From the NCBI GenBank assembly GCA_050251575.1, contig JBFWMP010000108.1, forward strand, positions 1-9,583: a stretch of DNA of 9,583 bases. Direction: 5' to 3'. The translations under genes and the position numbers were made by a program. Each line of letters begins with the position of its first letter. Positions within the stretch are counted from its first letter, which is position 1. The notes under the pieces were generated by a model, which saw only the letters and a program-made list of their open reading frames with translations, ran no database searches and was not told the origin of the DNA. This DNA comes from X23 sp050251575. GTDB lineage: Bacteria > Bacillota > Clostridia > SK-Y3. Positions 1 through 6,688 of this stretch are shown one piece after another.

Positions 1-53
1 ATACCGCTGGTAATCACACCAATCTTTTTATCGACCCACTCAATTTTATTCAA
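1..53 (-). pseudogene. iorA: Continuation of iorA in the same frame, beyond two stop codons
   Basis: Reading the minus strand past the TGA TAA pair without changing frame gives LNKIEWVDKKIGVITSG, up to the window edge. This is what normally follows the N-terminal domain in IorA (usually like LNRIEWGDKKIGIITSG), so it is the start of the second, transketolase-C-like domain. The two stops occupy the place of about two linker residues, with no obvious gain or loss of bases. The gene therefore looks like one iorA carrying two nonsense codons. The codon right after the stops is TTG, a possible restart, but no Shine-Dalgarno sequence precedes it. The rest of the gene is outside the window. Confidence 0.7.
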
Positions 54-56
54 TTA

Positions 57-707
57 TCAGTTTTCTGCATATTCTTTCTGAGCATTAATTCTTTCTTCTA
101 CTATGACGTGTCTTTTGCGAGCCATGGCAGGCATCATAACAAATTTTTGAGAATCTTTTTTATATTCTTTCATTGGAATATTTTCACGTTCTTTGATTTT
201 TACCAAGCTTTGTGAATGGGAAATACGCGTAGACAACCTAACAAGAACAGGCGTATCAAACTTTTCACTTAATTCATAAGCTAAAATAGTAAAATCCTTT
301 GCCTCTTGGCTATCGGATGGTTCAAACATCATAATCTTGGATGCTTTTGCATAATGTCTGCTGTCCTGCTCATTCTGGGAACTGTGCATACCCGGATCGT
401 CAGCCACTACAAAAACCAGTCCTCCATTTACCCCAGTGTAAGAACAGGTAAATAAAGGATCGGCAGCGACATTTAATCCTACATGCTTCATACAGGACAT
501 GGCACGTGCTCCGCCTATAGAAGCTCCGATAGATACTTCCATTGCTACCTTCTCATTAGGTGCCCATTCGGAATATATTTCATTATATTTCGCAATTGTT
601 TCAGTTATTTCAGTACTTGGTGTACCCGGATATGAAGAAACAACAGTAACGCCTGCTTCATAAGCACCTCGGGCAACCGCCTCGTTCCCTAACATTAGTT
701 TTTTCAT
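57..707 (-). CDS. iorA: Indolepyruvate:ferredoxin oxidoreductase alpha subunit, N-terminal part (frame broken)
   Basis: This is the first 216 residues of the IorA subunit. With IorB, IorA oxidises arylpyruvates such as indolepyruvate to acyl-CoA, using thiamine pyrophosphate and ferredoxin, in the cytoplasm of anaerobes that ferment amino acids. Seen in the sequence: GNEAVARGAYEAG (7-19), YPGTPSTEI (26-34), the glutamate of EVSIGASIGGAR (57-68) that is expected to activate the cofactor, and DDPGMHSSQNEQDSR (103-117). All are typical of the pyrimidine-binding domain. Full IorA is about 600 residues, but this frame stops at TGA (57-59), directly followed by TAA (54-56); the family sequence then resumes in the same frame. 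The ATG at 705-707 begins the conserved N-terminus and has a G-rich run (complement of 715-719) about 7 nt upstream. Identification is confident; whether a functional product is made is not. Confidence 0.85.
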   Translation of the reverse strand: MKKLMLGNEAVARGAYEAGVTVVSSYPGTPSTEITETIAKYNEIYSEWAPNEKVAMEVSIGASIGGARAMSCMKHVGLNVAADPLFTCSYTGVNGGLVFVVADDPGMHSSQNEQDSRHYAKASKIMMFEPSDSQEAKDFTILAYELSEKFDTPVLVRLSTRISHSQSLVKIKERENIPMKEYKKDSQKFVMMPAMARKRHVIVEERINAQKEYAEN

Positions 708-726
708 AAGAAACCCCCATCTTTAG

Positions 727-761
727 AATTCAAAATTGAGAATTGAGAATGCAGAATTACT
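727..761. repeat. Degenerate heptanucleotide tandem repeat, five units
   Basis: On the plus strand five 7-bp units follow one another: AATTCAA, AATTGAG, AATTGAG, AATGCAG, AATTACT. The phase is kept for 35 bp. The tract ends 20 bp before the iorA start codon, so it should be transcribed in the 5' leader. Short heptamer arrays of this kind are known in other bacteria (for example the STRR sequences of cyanobacteria); relatedness to those is not claimed. Confidence 0.6.
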
Positions 762-810
762 TGAAAATGTTGATCCTCAAAGCCTCAATTATTAATTAAT
801 ATTTTCTATA

Positions 811-840
811 ATTATAGCATTTTTTTATAAGTTTAGTCTA
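811..840 (-). promoter_or_regulatory. Predicted sigma-A promoter of iorA (extended -10)
   Basis: The minus strand carries TATAAT (complement of 811-816) preceded by TGC, an extended -10. TAGACT (complement of 835-840) lies 18 bp upstream and matches the -35 consensus at 4 of 6 positions. The start would be near 804, giving a leader of about 97 nt that contains the heptanucleotide repeat at 727-761. This is the only good promoter seen before iorA, and its -35 abuts the repeat block that begins at 840. Confidence 0.5.
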
Positions 841-1034
841 CCGTTCTTTGCGGAACGGTTAAGAACCGTTCGAGAGTACTGAAAAAGTCCGTATTCTGTC
901 ATTCTGAATGAAACGAAGTGAAATGAAGAATCTTAAAAGTTGCTTAAGTGCTAAGATCCTTCACTTACGTTCAGGATGACATCTCGAGTTTCTTTTGCTT
1001 AATCATACTTTTTCAGTGATTTCGAACCGTTCTT
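840..1034. repeat. Nested inverted-repeat element of the TGTCATTCTGA type, possibly MITE-like
   Basis: The core is an imperfect inverted repeat: TGTCATTCTGAATG at 897-910 and, as complement, TGTCATCCTGAACG ending at 981, with GAATCTTA/GGATCTTA nearer the centre. The core is enclosed by a perfect 11-bp inverted repeat, ACTGAAAAAGT (878-888) and ACTTTTTCAGT (1007-1017). Outside that are four copies of a 7-mer: ACCGTTC at 840-846, 865-871 and 1026-1032, and its complement at 853-859. GAACGGTT-AAG-AACCGTTC (853-871) makes a perfect 8-bp hairpin. Sequences resembling TGTCATTCTGAGCGAAG are familiar dispersed palindromes in bacterial genomes. There is no open frame with coding character, so this is probably a non-autonomous element or several nested ones. 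Confidence 0.6.
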
Positions 1035-1058
1035 CAGTTCCTCTCTCGAAATATATTC

Positions 1059-1074
1059 TTGCTCTTTTGAGCAA
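1059..1074. repeat. Small perfect hairpin TTGCTC-TTTT-GAGCAA
   Basis: Six-base arms are separated by four T residues in the noncoding block between the symporter and iorA. There is no U-run after the stem on the minus strand, so it is not a convincing terminator. It may be part of the surrounding repeat material. Confidence 0.35.
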
Positions 1075-1101
1075 ATCATTAGAATACCCACTATAAAACA
1101 A

Positions 1102-1167
1102 TAGGGGTAGGCTTTACGCCTACCCAATAAAAAATTGATACAAAGTGTAACACAAAGGTTACCCCTA
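1102..1167 (-). terminator. Hairpin-rich element behind the symporter gene, possible terminator
   Basis: GGGTAGGC (1105-1112) and GCCTACCC (1118-1125) form an 8-bp GC-rich stem with loop TTTAC, about 80 bp past the symporter stop. The sequence after it on the minus strand is only weakly T-rich (TATTGTTTTATAG). A second layer of symmetry, TAGGGGTA (1102-1109) with TACCCCTA (1160-1167), encloses the hairpin and an A-rich spacer. It may end the symporter transcript, but the nested symmetry also suggests a small repetitive element. Confidence 0.45.
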
Positions 1168-1206
1168 CAGGCTACTTCTTACAAGCACTTTTTATTTTAA
1201 TTTTTA

Positions 1207-2718
1207 TTATTCTATATCTAAACTAACTTTACTAGAATTATTAACATTTGTATTAAAAATTTCTGCCACATGGTTATTTGATAATTTTGGTGTAATCACA
1301 CTGACTGCCGGTACAGTTACGATAGAAACTAACATGGCAATCATTCCAAAAAGAGGAGCTTTTCCGGCATCCATATTACTAATTAACGCTAAGATAATCG
1401 AAGTACTAAAGCCACCAAGCATTCCTGCCCAAGCACCAAGTTTGGTAGTTCCTTTCCAGTACAAACCAAATAAGAAAGGTCCGATAAATGAACCTGCCAC
1501 AGTTCCCCATGAGAATGACATAAGCACTAGGATTGCATTAGGCCTGTAAGCAACAATAAATGAGAATACAATAAATACAAGACATAATATTCTCATTAAC
1601 AGCATTACTTTTTCCTTCTTTATATTAGGAAACATATATCCCTGCACCAAATCAATGGCAATCGCAGAGCTTGACGTTAATACAATTGAAGCTAACGTAG
1701 ACATGGAAGCGGATAAAATCAAAAGAAGGATAATGCTTATCATTACTTCAGGAAGTGCAATCTTTAGAAGCTCCGGCATAATCATATCAAAATTACGGAC
1801 ACCGTTCACCATTGGAACTTGGTTATTTAAAAACAATCTTCCAAAACCACCTACCAGATAAGCACCACAACCAATCAGTATAGCAAAACAGGTGGAAATG
1901 ATTGTAGCTTTAGAAATAGACTTTTCATCTTTGATTGCATAAAATTTATGCACCATCTGAGGTAACCCCCAGCTTCCCAAACTTGTTAATACAACTAAGG
2001 ATAGTAGATTCAACCAGTTTGGACCTCCAAAAACACTCACTAATTGCGCGCCTTCATTTGGTATCTGAGAAAGTCTGGATATTCCTTCTGACAACCCACC
2101 CACTGCAGGGTGCGAAATTACATAAAAAATCATTAAAATGACACCGACAATCATAACGATACCTTGAACAAAGTCAGTCATAACCGTGGCAACATATCCA
2201 CCCAAAACAAGGTAAATAGCAGTAAGAATAGCCATAAACAACATGCAATATACATAATCAATACCGAATATTGACGTAAAAAGGTAGCTTAATCCGGCAT
2301 ATACCGAAGCAGAATACGGAACTAGAAAGATAAAAATAATGAGAGCAGAAAATACCTTGATAGCCTTACTATCATATCTTTTTTCAAAAAATTCAGGCAT
2401 TGTAGAAGCATCCAAGCGATGAGTCATTTCCCGTGTTTTTTTAGCCAATACTATCCATGCAAGCAAACTACCTAAGATTGCATTTCCTATCCCAATCCAA
2501 ACTGCGGATGGTCCAAATCCCCAACCGATTTTACCTGCATATCCGATAAAGATAACAGCAGAAAAATACGTAGTACCATAGGCAAATGCAGACACCCATG
2601 GACCCATTTTTCTACCTCCTAAAAAAAAGTCCTGTAAAGTAGACGCCTTTCTCATACTTACAAAACCTATAACTAACATAAGCACTACATAAAGTGCTAT
2701 CAATATAAATTTTAACAT
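1207..2718 (-). CDS. Sodium:solute symporter family (SSS) permease
   Basis: This 503-residue, strongly hydrophobic protein should span the membrane about 13 times, as SSS/LeuT-fold carriers do, importing a solute with Na+. Family features: an N-terminal helix followed by DFFLGGRKMGPW (30-41); the TM1-type YFSAVIFIG (51-59); the signature region ending LGGYVATVMTDFVQG (172-186); SWGLPQMVHKFYAIKD (249-264); and SASMSTLASIVLTSSSAIAIDL (336-357), which holds the Ser/Thr residues expected at the Na2 site. The start is ATG at 2716-2718, because GGGAGG (complement of 2727-2732) lies 8 nt upstream; a Met 17 codons earlier has no such site. It resembles PanF/PutP-type carriers, but the substrate cannot be assigned. 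It is the only gene between the dyad at 2809-2841 and the noncoding block below 1206, so it is probably monocistronic. Confidence 0.9.
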   Translation of the reverse strand: MLKFILIALYVVLMLVIGFVSMRKASTLQDFFLGGRKMGPWVSAFAYGTTYFSAVIFIGYAGKIGWGFGPSAVWIGIGNAILGSLLAWIVLAKKTREMTHRLDASTMPEFFEKRYDSKAIKVFSALIIFIFLVPYSASVYAGLSYLFTSIFGIDYVYCMLFMAILTAIYLVLGGYVATVMTDFVQGIVMIVGVILMIFYVISHPAVGGLSEGISRLSQIPNEGAQLVSVFGGPNWLNLLSLVVLTSLGSWGLPQMVHKFYAIKDEKSISKATIISTCFAILIGCGAYLVGGFGRLFLNNQVPMVNGVRNFDMIMPELLKIALPEVMISIILLLILSASMSTLASIVLTSSSAIAIDLVQGYMFPNIKKEKVMLLMRILCLVFIVFSFIVAYRPNAILVLMSFSWGTVAGSFIGPFLFGLYWKGTTKLGAWAGMLGGFSTSIILALISNMDAGKAPLFGMIAMLVSIVTVPAVSVITPKLSNNHVAEIFNTNVNNSSKVSLDIE

Positions 2719-2808
2719 ACTACCATCCTCCCATAATACATTTATTAATTCTTTGCTGCATCCTACCATTCTACCGCTCTACAAATCTCCCCTTCTACAT
2801 AAAGGGTA

Positions 2809-2841
2809 TTCAAGAAGATAGTTGACAACTATCTTCTTGAA
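2809..2841. promoter_or_regulatory. Perfect 33-bp dyad between nuclease and symporter genes
   Basis: TTCAAGAAGATAGTTG (2809-2824) is followed by a single A and then its exact complement (2826-2841). It lies 48 bp past the nuclease stop and about 90 bp before the symporter start. As RNA it would be a 14-bp stem with a 5-nt loop, but no T-run follows on either strand. It could be a terminator lacking a good U-tract, an mRNA 3'-end stabiliser, or an operator for the symporter. Confidence 0.6.
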
Positions 2842-2888
2842 ATTATCTTACTCTATATATTACACCATTTTACAAGAAAAATAAAGTA

Positions 2889-4520
2889 TTATTTTACTAT
2901 AGAACGTAGATTTTTTTCAAGATCCTTAAGCTTGAACAGCATATTTTCAATCGATTCATCGTCTGTATCGCTTGAAATGGATTGTTTGATATTATCTTGA
3001 AGATCATATATTTCCTCTTCAATCATTTGTACATACTCAAGCAACTGAAGTCTTGTATATTTGTATTTTCTATTCTGTTCATCCTTAGTTGCCGCAATCG
3101 CTCTATTTTCAGTGATAGAATACACTGCATACTTATCCGGAACAATACATTCTATGTTGAATTCTTGTTTAATCTTCTCTGCAAATGCCTTTTGGGCATC
3201 TTCTTCTCCATGAACAATAAATACTTTTTTAGGCTTTTTACTAAATGCATTTAGCCAATCCATTAAACCTTTTTGATCAGCGTGACCTGAAAAGCTATCT
3301 ATTGCTTTTATCTGCGCATGAATAGATATTTCTTCTCCAAATATACGTACTTTTTTTGCACCTTCAAGAATTCTTCTGCCTAGCGTTCCCTGCGCCTGAT
3401 ATCCTACGAATAATACCGTGCATTCCGGTCTCCAAAGATTATGCTTTAGATGGTGCTTGATTCGTCCGGCATCACACATACCACTGGCAGAAATCACAAT
3501 CATATTCTCATCTTTTTTCATATTCAGTTCCTTGGATTCTTCTGCAGTCCTGGTAAATTTGAGCGTAGGAAAATCAAGAGGATTATCACCATTTCTTATA
3601 TACTCTCTTGCTTCTTCATCATAGCAATCAAGATTATTTCGAAAAACTTCTGTAGCTGATATTGCCAATGGGCTATCTACATAAACAGGGATGTGAAACA
3701 GCTTTTTTATCTTCTCATCATATTTTGATAATTGCTTATTAAGTTCATATATTACCTCTTGAGCACGACCAACCGCAAAGGAAGGAATGACAACATTTCC
3801 ACCCCTTTCGATTGTTTCTATAATGATATCGACAAATTCATCAACTTTCGTTTCTGATCTGCTATGAAATCTGTCTCCATAGGTGGATTCAATAAACAGA
3901 TAGTCTGCGCTATCAATGATGGTTGGATCACGCAAAATAGGCATATCTTTATTTCCTAAATCGCCCGAGAAAACAAGTTTAGTTTCCTGACCGTTTTCAT
4001 TCACCCATATTTCAAGAATTGCTGAACCAAGAATGTGTCCGGCATCTCGAAAACATATAGTAATATTGCCGGGAAGATGGATATCTTCATCATATTTTAC
4101 CTTTTCAAAGCACTCCATACAATCTATCGCATCCTGATATGTGTATAGTGGCTCTATTGGATTTTTTCCCGCGCGAAGTCTTTTTCTATTAATCCATTCA
4201 TATTCAGTTTCTTGAATATGTCCACTATCAGGAAGCATGATCGCACAAAGCTCCGCAGTAGCTTTTGTAGCAATAATCCTGTTTCTAAAGCCGTCTTTAT
4301 ATAATTTTGGTATTCTTCCGCTGTGGTCTATGTGTGCATGCGTCAATAATACATAGTCAATCTCTGCAGTATCAAAAGGAAATGGCTCGAAATTCAAATC
4401 TCTATCTCCATCATTCCCTTGGAACATCCCACAGTCTACTAATATCTTCTTTCCATTTGCTTCAAGGTAATAGCAGGATCCTGTAACAGTTTTTGCTGCT
4501 CCTAAAAAAGTAACATTCAT
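2889..4520 (-). CDS. Metallo-beta-lactamase-fold, beta-CASP family RNase-like protein
   Basis: This 543-residue protein has the complete metal site of the beta-CASP nuclease family, which processes or degrades RNA (relatives are CPSF73/Ysh1-like proteins and bacterial RNases such as TTHA0252). Motifs in order: D29; THAHIDHSG (60-68) with H61, H63, D65 and H66; GHILGSA (161-167); SGDLGN (185-190); beta-CASP motif A ESTYGDR (211-217); motif B near SGMCDAGRIKHHL (346-358); SGHAD (411-415); and VHGEED (437-442). The KH-containing RNase J layout is not seen. The last 55 or so residues (about 488-543) are charged and heptad-like and probably form a coiled coil absent from minimal family members. 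GGAG (complement of 4528-4531) sits 7 nt before the ATG. It has its own upstream region with a Spo0A-box-like promoter. RNA as substrate is inferred from the family. Confidence 0.9.
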   Translation of the reverse strand: MNVTFLGAAKTVTGSCYYLEANGKKILVDCGMFQGNDGDRDLNFEPFPFDTAEIDYVLLTHAHIDHSGRIPKLYKDGFRNRIIATKATAELCAIMLPDSGHIQETEYEWINRKRLRAGKNPIEPLYTYQDAIDCMECFEKVKYDEDIHLPGNITICFRDAGHILGSAILEIWVNENGQETKLVFSGDLGNKDMPILRDPTIIDSADYLFIESTYGDRFHSRSETKVDEFVDIIIETIERGGNVVIPSFAVGRAQEVIYELNKQLSKYDEKIKKLFHIPVYVDSPLAISATEVFRNNLDCYDEEAREYIRNGDNPLDFPTLKFTRTAEESKELNMKKDENMIVISASGMCDAGRIKHHLKHNLWRPECTVLFVGYQAQGTLGRRILEGAKKVRIFGEEISIHAQIKAIDSFSGHADQKGLMDWLNAFSKKPKKVFIVHGEEDAQKAFAEKIKQEFNIECIVPDKYAVYSITENRAIAATKDEQNRKYKYTRLQLLEYVQMIEEEIYDLQDNIKQSISSDTDDESIENMLFKLKDLEKNLRSIVK

Positions 4521-4555
4521 GACCTCACTCCAATCAAATTTTTTATTATCTTATC

Positions 4556-4601
4556 ATTATATTTTCTTATTACTATATTTATTCGACAAAGTTTTTGTAA
4601 A
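4556..4601 (-). promoter_or_regulatory. Predicted promoter of the beta-CASP gene with a 0A-box-like site
   Basis: The minus strand contains TGTCGAA (complement of 4582-4588), identical to the core 0A box bound by Spo0A. It overlaps TTGTCG (complement of 4584-4589), a -35-like hexamer. A perfect TATAAT (complement of 4556-4561) lies exactly 22 bp downstream. A 22-bp spacer with a 0A box at -35 is the arrangement of the Spo0A-activated spoIIG promoter of Bacillus. An ordinary alternative is TTTACA (complement of 4596-4601) and TATAGT (complement of 4572-4577), 18 bp apart. Either lies close before the gene starting at 4520. Spo0A control is inference. Confidence 0.5.
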
Positions 4602-4659
4602 GTCCTGCATGAACAGGCAAAATGATTAGAAACCTATCAAAATAGCCTCCTTGATTGAA

Positions 4660-5646
4660 CTATCGTAATTCTTTACTACAAATCGCTGTCATAAGCAATA
4701 CCGCATTTTTTACATCACTTACATCCACCATTTCACGTGGAGAATGAATGTATCTGGTTGGTATAGAGAGTACACCGGACGGAATACCACCCTTGGTCAG
4801 ATGTATTGCACCGGAATCTGTTCCCCCTCTCTCCAGTACTTCCATCTGATAAGGGATATCATTCTCTTTGGCAGTATCTATCATAAGATTTCTTACATAC
4901 TGATGTGTAATAATGGAATTATCCTTAATCTTTATGGCCGGACCTTTTCCAAGCTTCAAAGCCATGGTTTTAGCACCTGGGATATCTCCCATATTCGTTA
5001 CGTCAACAGCAATAGCATAGTCAGGCTCTATTGAAAAGGCAGAAGTCTTGGCACCTCTTAATCCTAATTCCTCCTGCACCGTAAAAACAAAGTACAAATC
5101 ACTTTGATGCTCTTTTATAGATTTTATCGTTTCAATGAGGATATAGCATCCTACCCGATCATCCATTGCTTTAGAGGACATTTTATTTAAGCTGGAATCA
5201 AACTCCCCGGTAAAACAACCAGCATCTCCTATATTTACTGTTTTTTCTGCCTCTTCCCTAGTTGCTGCGCCAATATCTATAAACATTTTTTCAAGTTTAA
5301 GATTTTTCATTTCATCAATTTTTTCTTCATACCCGATAATCCCTATCGTACCATTGTCAAATTTTACTTTTTGAAACAGTGCATAAAATGGTGATACTCC
5401 TCCTATGTTTGAAAATCTGAGAAAACCATTGTCGTCTATATAAGTAATAATCACTCCTATTTCATCCATATGCGCAGCAAGCATCAGTTTCTTTCCGCTG
5501 CCTTTTTTACGAACTATTAAATTTCCTAAGGGATCTGTATTGATTTGATCTGCATAATCCTTGATTTCTTCTATTATTAACCTTCGTATGCTTTCTTCAT
5601 TGCCTGAAGGACCATAGCACTGCGTTAATTTATTTAATAAATCCAT
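4660..5646 (-). CDS. M42 family metallo-aminopeptidase, third gene of the operon
   Basis: This is a 328-residue M42 (TET/CelM-type) peptidase, a cytoplasmic two-metal enzyme that removes N-terminal residues from short peptides; relatives form 12-subunit tetrahedral shells. All expected ligands are present: H59 and D61 in AAHMDEIG, the DDR pair at 162-164, E192/E193 in VQEELGLRGA (general base plus ligand), D215 in AVDVTNMGD, and H301 in TRYIHSP. GGTDSG (274-279) is the usual substrate-site loop. GGAGG (complement of 5656-5660) is 9 nt before the ATG and touches the stop codon of the preceding paralogue; only 13 bp separate the two genes, so they are probably co-transcribed. Some members are annotated as endoglucanase; the motifs support a peptidase. 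No terminator is obvious after it. Confidence 0.92.
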   Translation of the reverse strand: MDLLNKLTQCYGPSGNEESIRRLIIEEIKDYADQINTDPLGNLIVRKKGSGKKLMLAAHMDEIGVIITYIDDNGFLRFSNIGGVSPFYALFQKVKFDNGTIGIIGYEEKIDEMKNLKLEKMFIDIGAATREEAEKTVNIGDAGCFTGEFDSSLNKMSSKAMDDRVGCYILIETIKSIKEHQSDLYFVFTVQEELGLRGAKTSAFSIEPDYAIAVDVTNMGDIPGAKTMALKLGKGPAIKIKDNSIITHQYVRNLMIDTAKENDIPYQMEVLERGGTDSGAIHLTKGGIPSGVLSIPTRYIHSPREMVDVSDVKNAVLLMTAICSKELR

Positions 5647-5659
5647 GATTTTATTCCTC

Positions 5660-6688
5660 CTAATTATTTATAATCATAGTTTCCAGTTTTCTTAAAAACA
5701 GATGCACAATTTTTTTGCAGGCTTCAAAGTCATCCAAACTCATAACTGATGCGGGAGAATGAATATATCTGCATGGCACGGATATCACAGCCGTAGGGAT
5801 CCCTTCACGGGTTAAGTGAATTTTACCTGCATCATTTCCGCCAAAAGTGGTTCTCTTATATTGTATTTTTAATCCATTCTCTTTTGCTGTATTATAGAGC
5901 ATCCTTGCAAGAGATTTATCGGAATAAGAGGTTCTGTCTAAAATGGATACCGCAGGACCATCGCCCAATTTGGTAGCATATTCGTGTTCCTCCGCCCCGG
6001 GTACGTCTGAGCAGGTGGTGCCTTCAACCACCAACGCGAGATTCGGATTAACGGTATATGCTGCAACACCTGCACCTCTTAGTCCGACTTCTTCCTGTAC
6101 CGTAAAGCATGCATACAAGTCGTATGAATATTCGCTCTTCAGCATTTCAATGAGGATTGCACAGCCCACACGGTCATCCAAAGCCTTCGCTTTCACAAGG
6201 TTATCACCAAAATGTACATACTTGCTGTCAAAAGCAATATAATCCCCTAATGATACTCTTTTTTCCACGTCCTCTTTATTTCTTGCACCGATATCAATGT
6301 ACATATTTTTAAGCTTTACTGCCTGTTTTCTTTCTTCAGGGTCTTGAAGATGGATTGCTTTCAAGCCGATAATACCGGGTATCTTATCTTTACCAATGAC
6401 AACCTTTTTAGAAAGCAGAATCCTGGCGTCTATCCCTCCAACGGTTTTAAATTTTATAAATCCGGCATCAGTGATTCCGGTAACAATCAGTCCTACCTCA
6501 TCCATATGGGCAGATAACATAATTTTTTTATGGTTATCATCCTTGCCTTTTTTATATGCAATGACATTGCCCATACGATCAACCGTAATATCATCACAAT
6601 ATCCCCGTATTTCATTCAAAACTATTTCTCTTACTTCATTTTCATTTCCGGAAAGTCCATGCGCTTCAGTTAATTTCTTTAATAGCAT
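5660..6688 (-). CDS. M42 family metallo-aminopeptidase, second gene of the operon (Glu variant at a metal ligand)
   Basis: This 342-residue paralogue of its two neighbours has H61 and D63 (SAHMDEVG), DDR (171-173), E199/E200 (VQEEVGLRGA) and H310 (CRYIHSP). The position that is Asp in both neighbours is Glu here (E222 in VVEGTTCSDVPG). Glu also occurs at this place in other M42 members, so it is probably active, perhaps with different metal or residue preference. The substrate loop reads GGNDAG (283-288) rather than TDSG or TDAW. GGAGG (complement of 6696-6700) is 7 nt before the ATG. The first 10 bases overlap the end of the upstream paralogue, indicating translational coupling. It is soluble, with no signal peptide or membrane segment. 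Confidence 0.92.
   Translation of the reverse strand: MLLKKLTEAHGLSGNENEVREIVLNEIRGYCDDITVDRMGNVIAYKKGKDDNHKKIMLSAHMDEVGLIVTGITDAGFIKFKTVGGIDARILLSKKVVIGKDKIPGIIGLKAIHLQDPEERKQAVKLKNMYIDIGARNKEDVEKRVSLGDYIAFDSKYVHFGDNLVKAKALDDRVGCAILIEMLKSEYSYDLYACFTVQEEVGLRGAGVAAYTVNPNLALVVEGTTCSDVPGAEEHEYATKLGDGPAVSILDRTSYSDKSLARMLYNTAKENGLKIQYKRTTFGGNDAGKIHLTREGIPTAVISVPCRYIHSPASVMSLDDFEACKKIVHLFLRKLETMIINN

Noticed and set aside
54..59. TGA in iorA read as selenocysteine
   Set aside because: It is followed immediately by TAA, IorA has no known selenocysteine at this linker, and no suitable hairpin can be seen in the short remaining sequence.
54..62. A frameshift explaining the iorA stops
   Set aside because: The IorA-like sequence resumes in the same frame with about the right linker length, so substitutions explain it more simply than paired insertion and deletion.
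727..761. CRISPR-like array
   Set aside because: Units are contiguous 7-mers without spacers, far from repeat-spacer architecture, and no cas gene is nearby.
2719..2769. Upstream Met giving a 520-residue symporter
   Set aside because: The extra 17 residues are not family-like and lack a ribosome binding site, while the ATG at 2716-2718 has GGGAGG at ideal spacing.
4606..4619. Terminator after the M42 operon
   Set aside because: CCTG/CAGG is only a 4-bp stem without a T-run, too weak to call.
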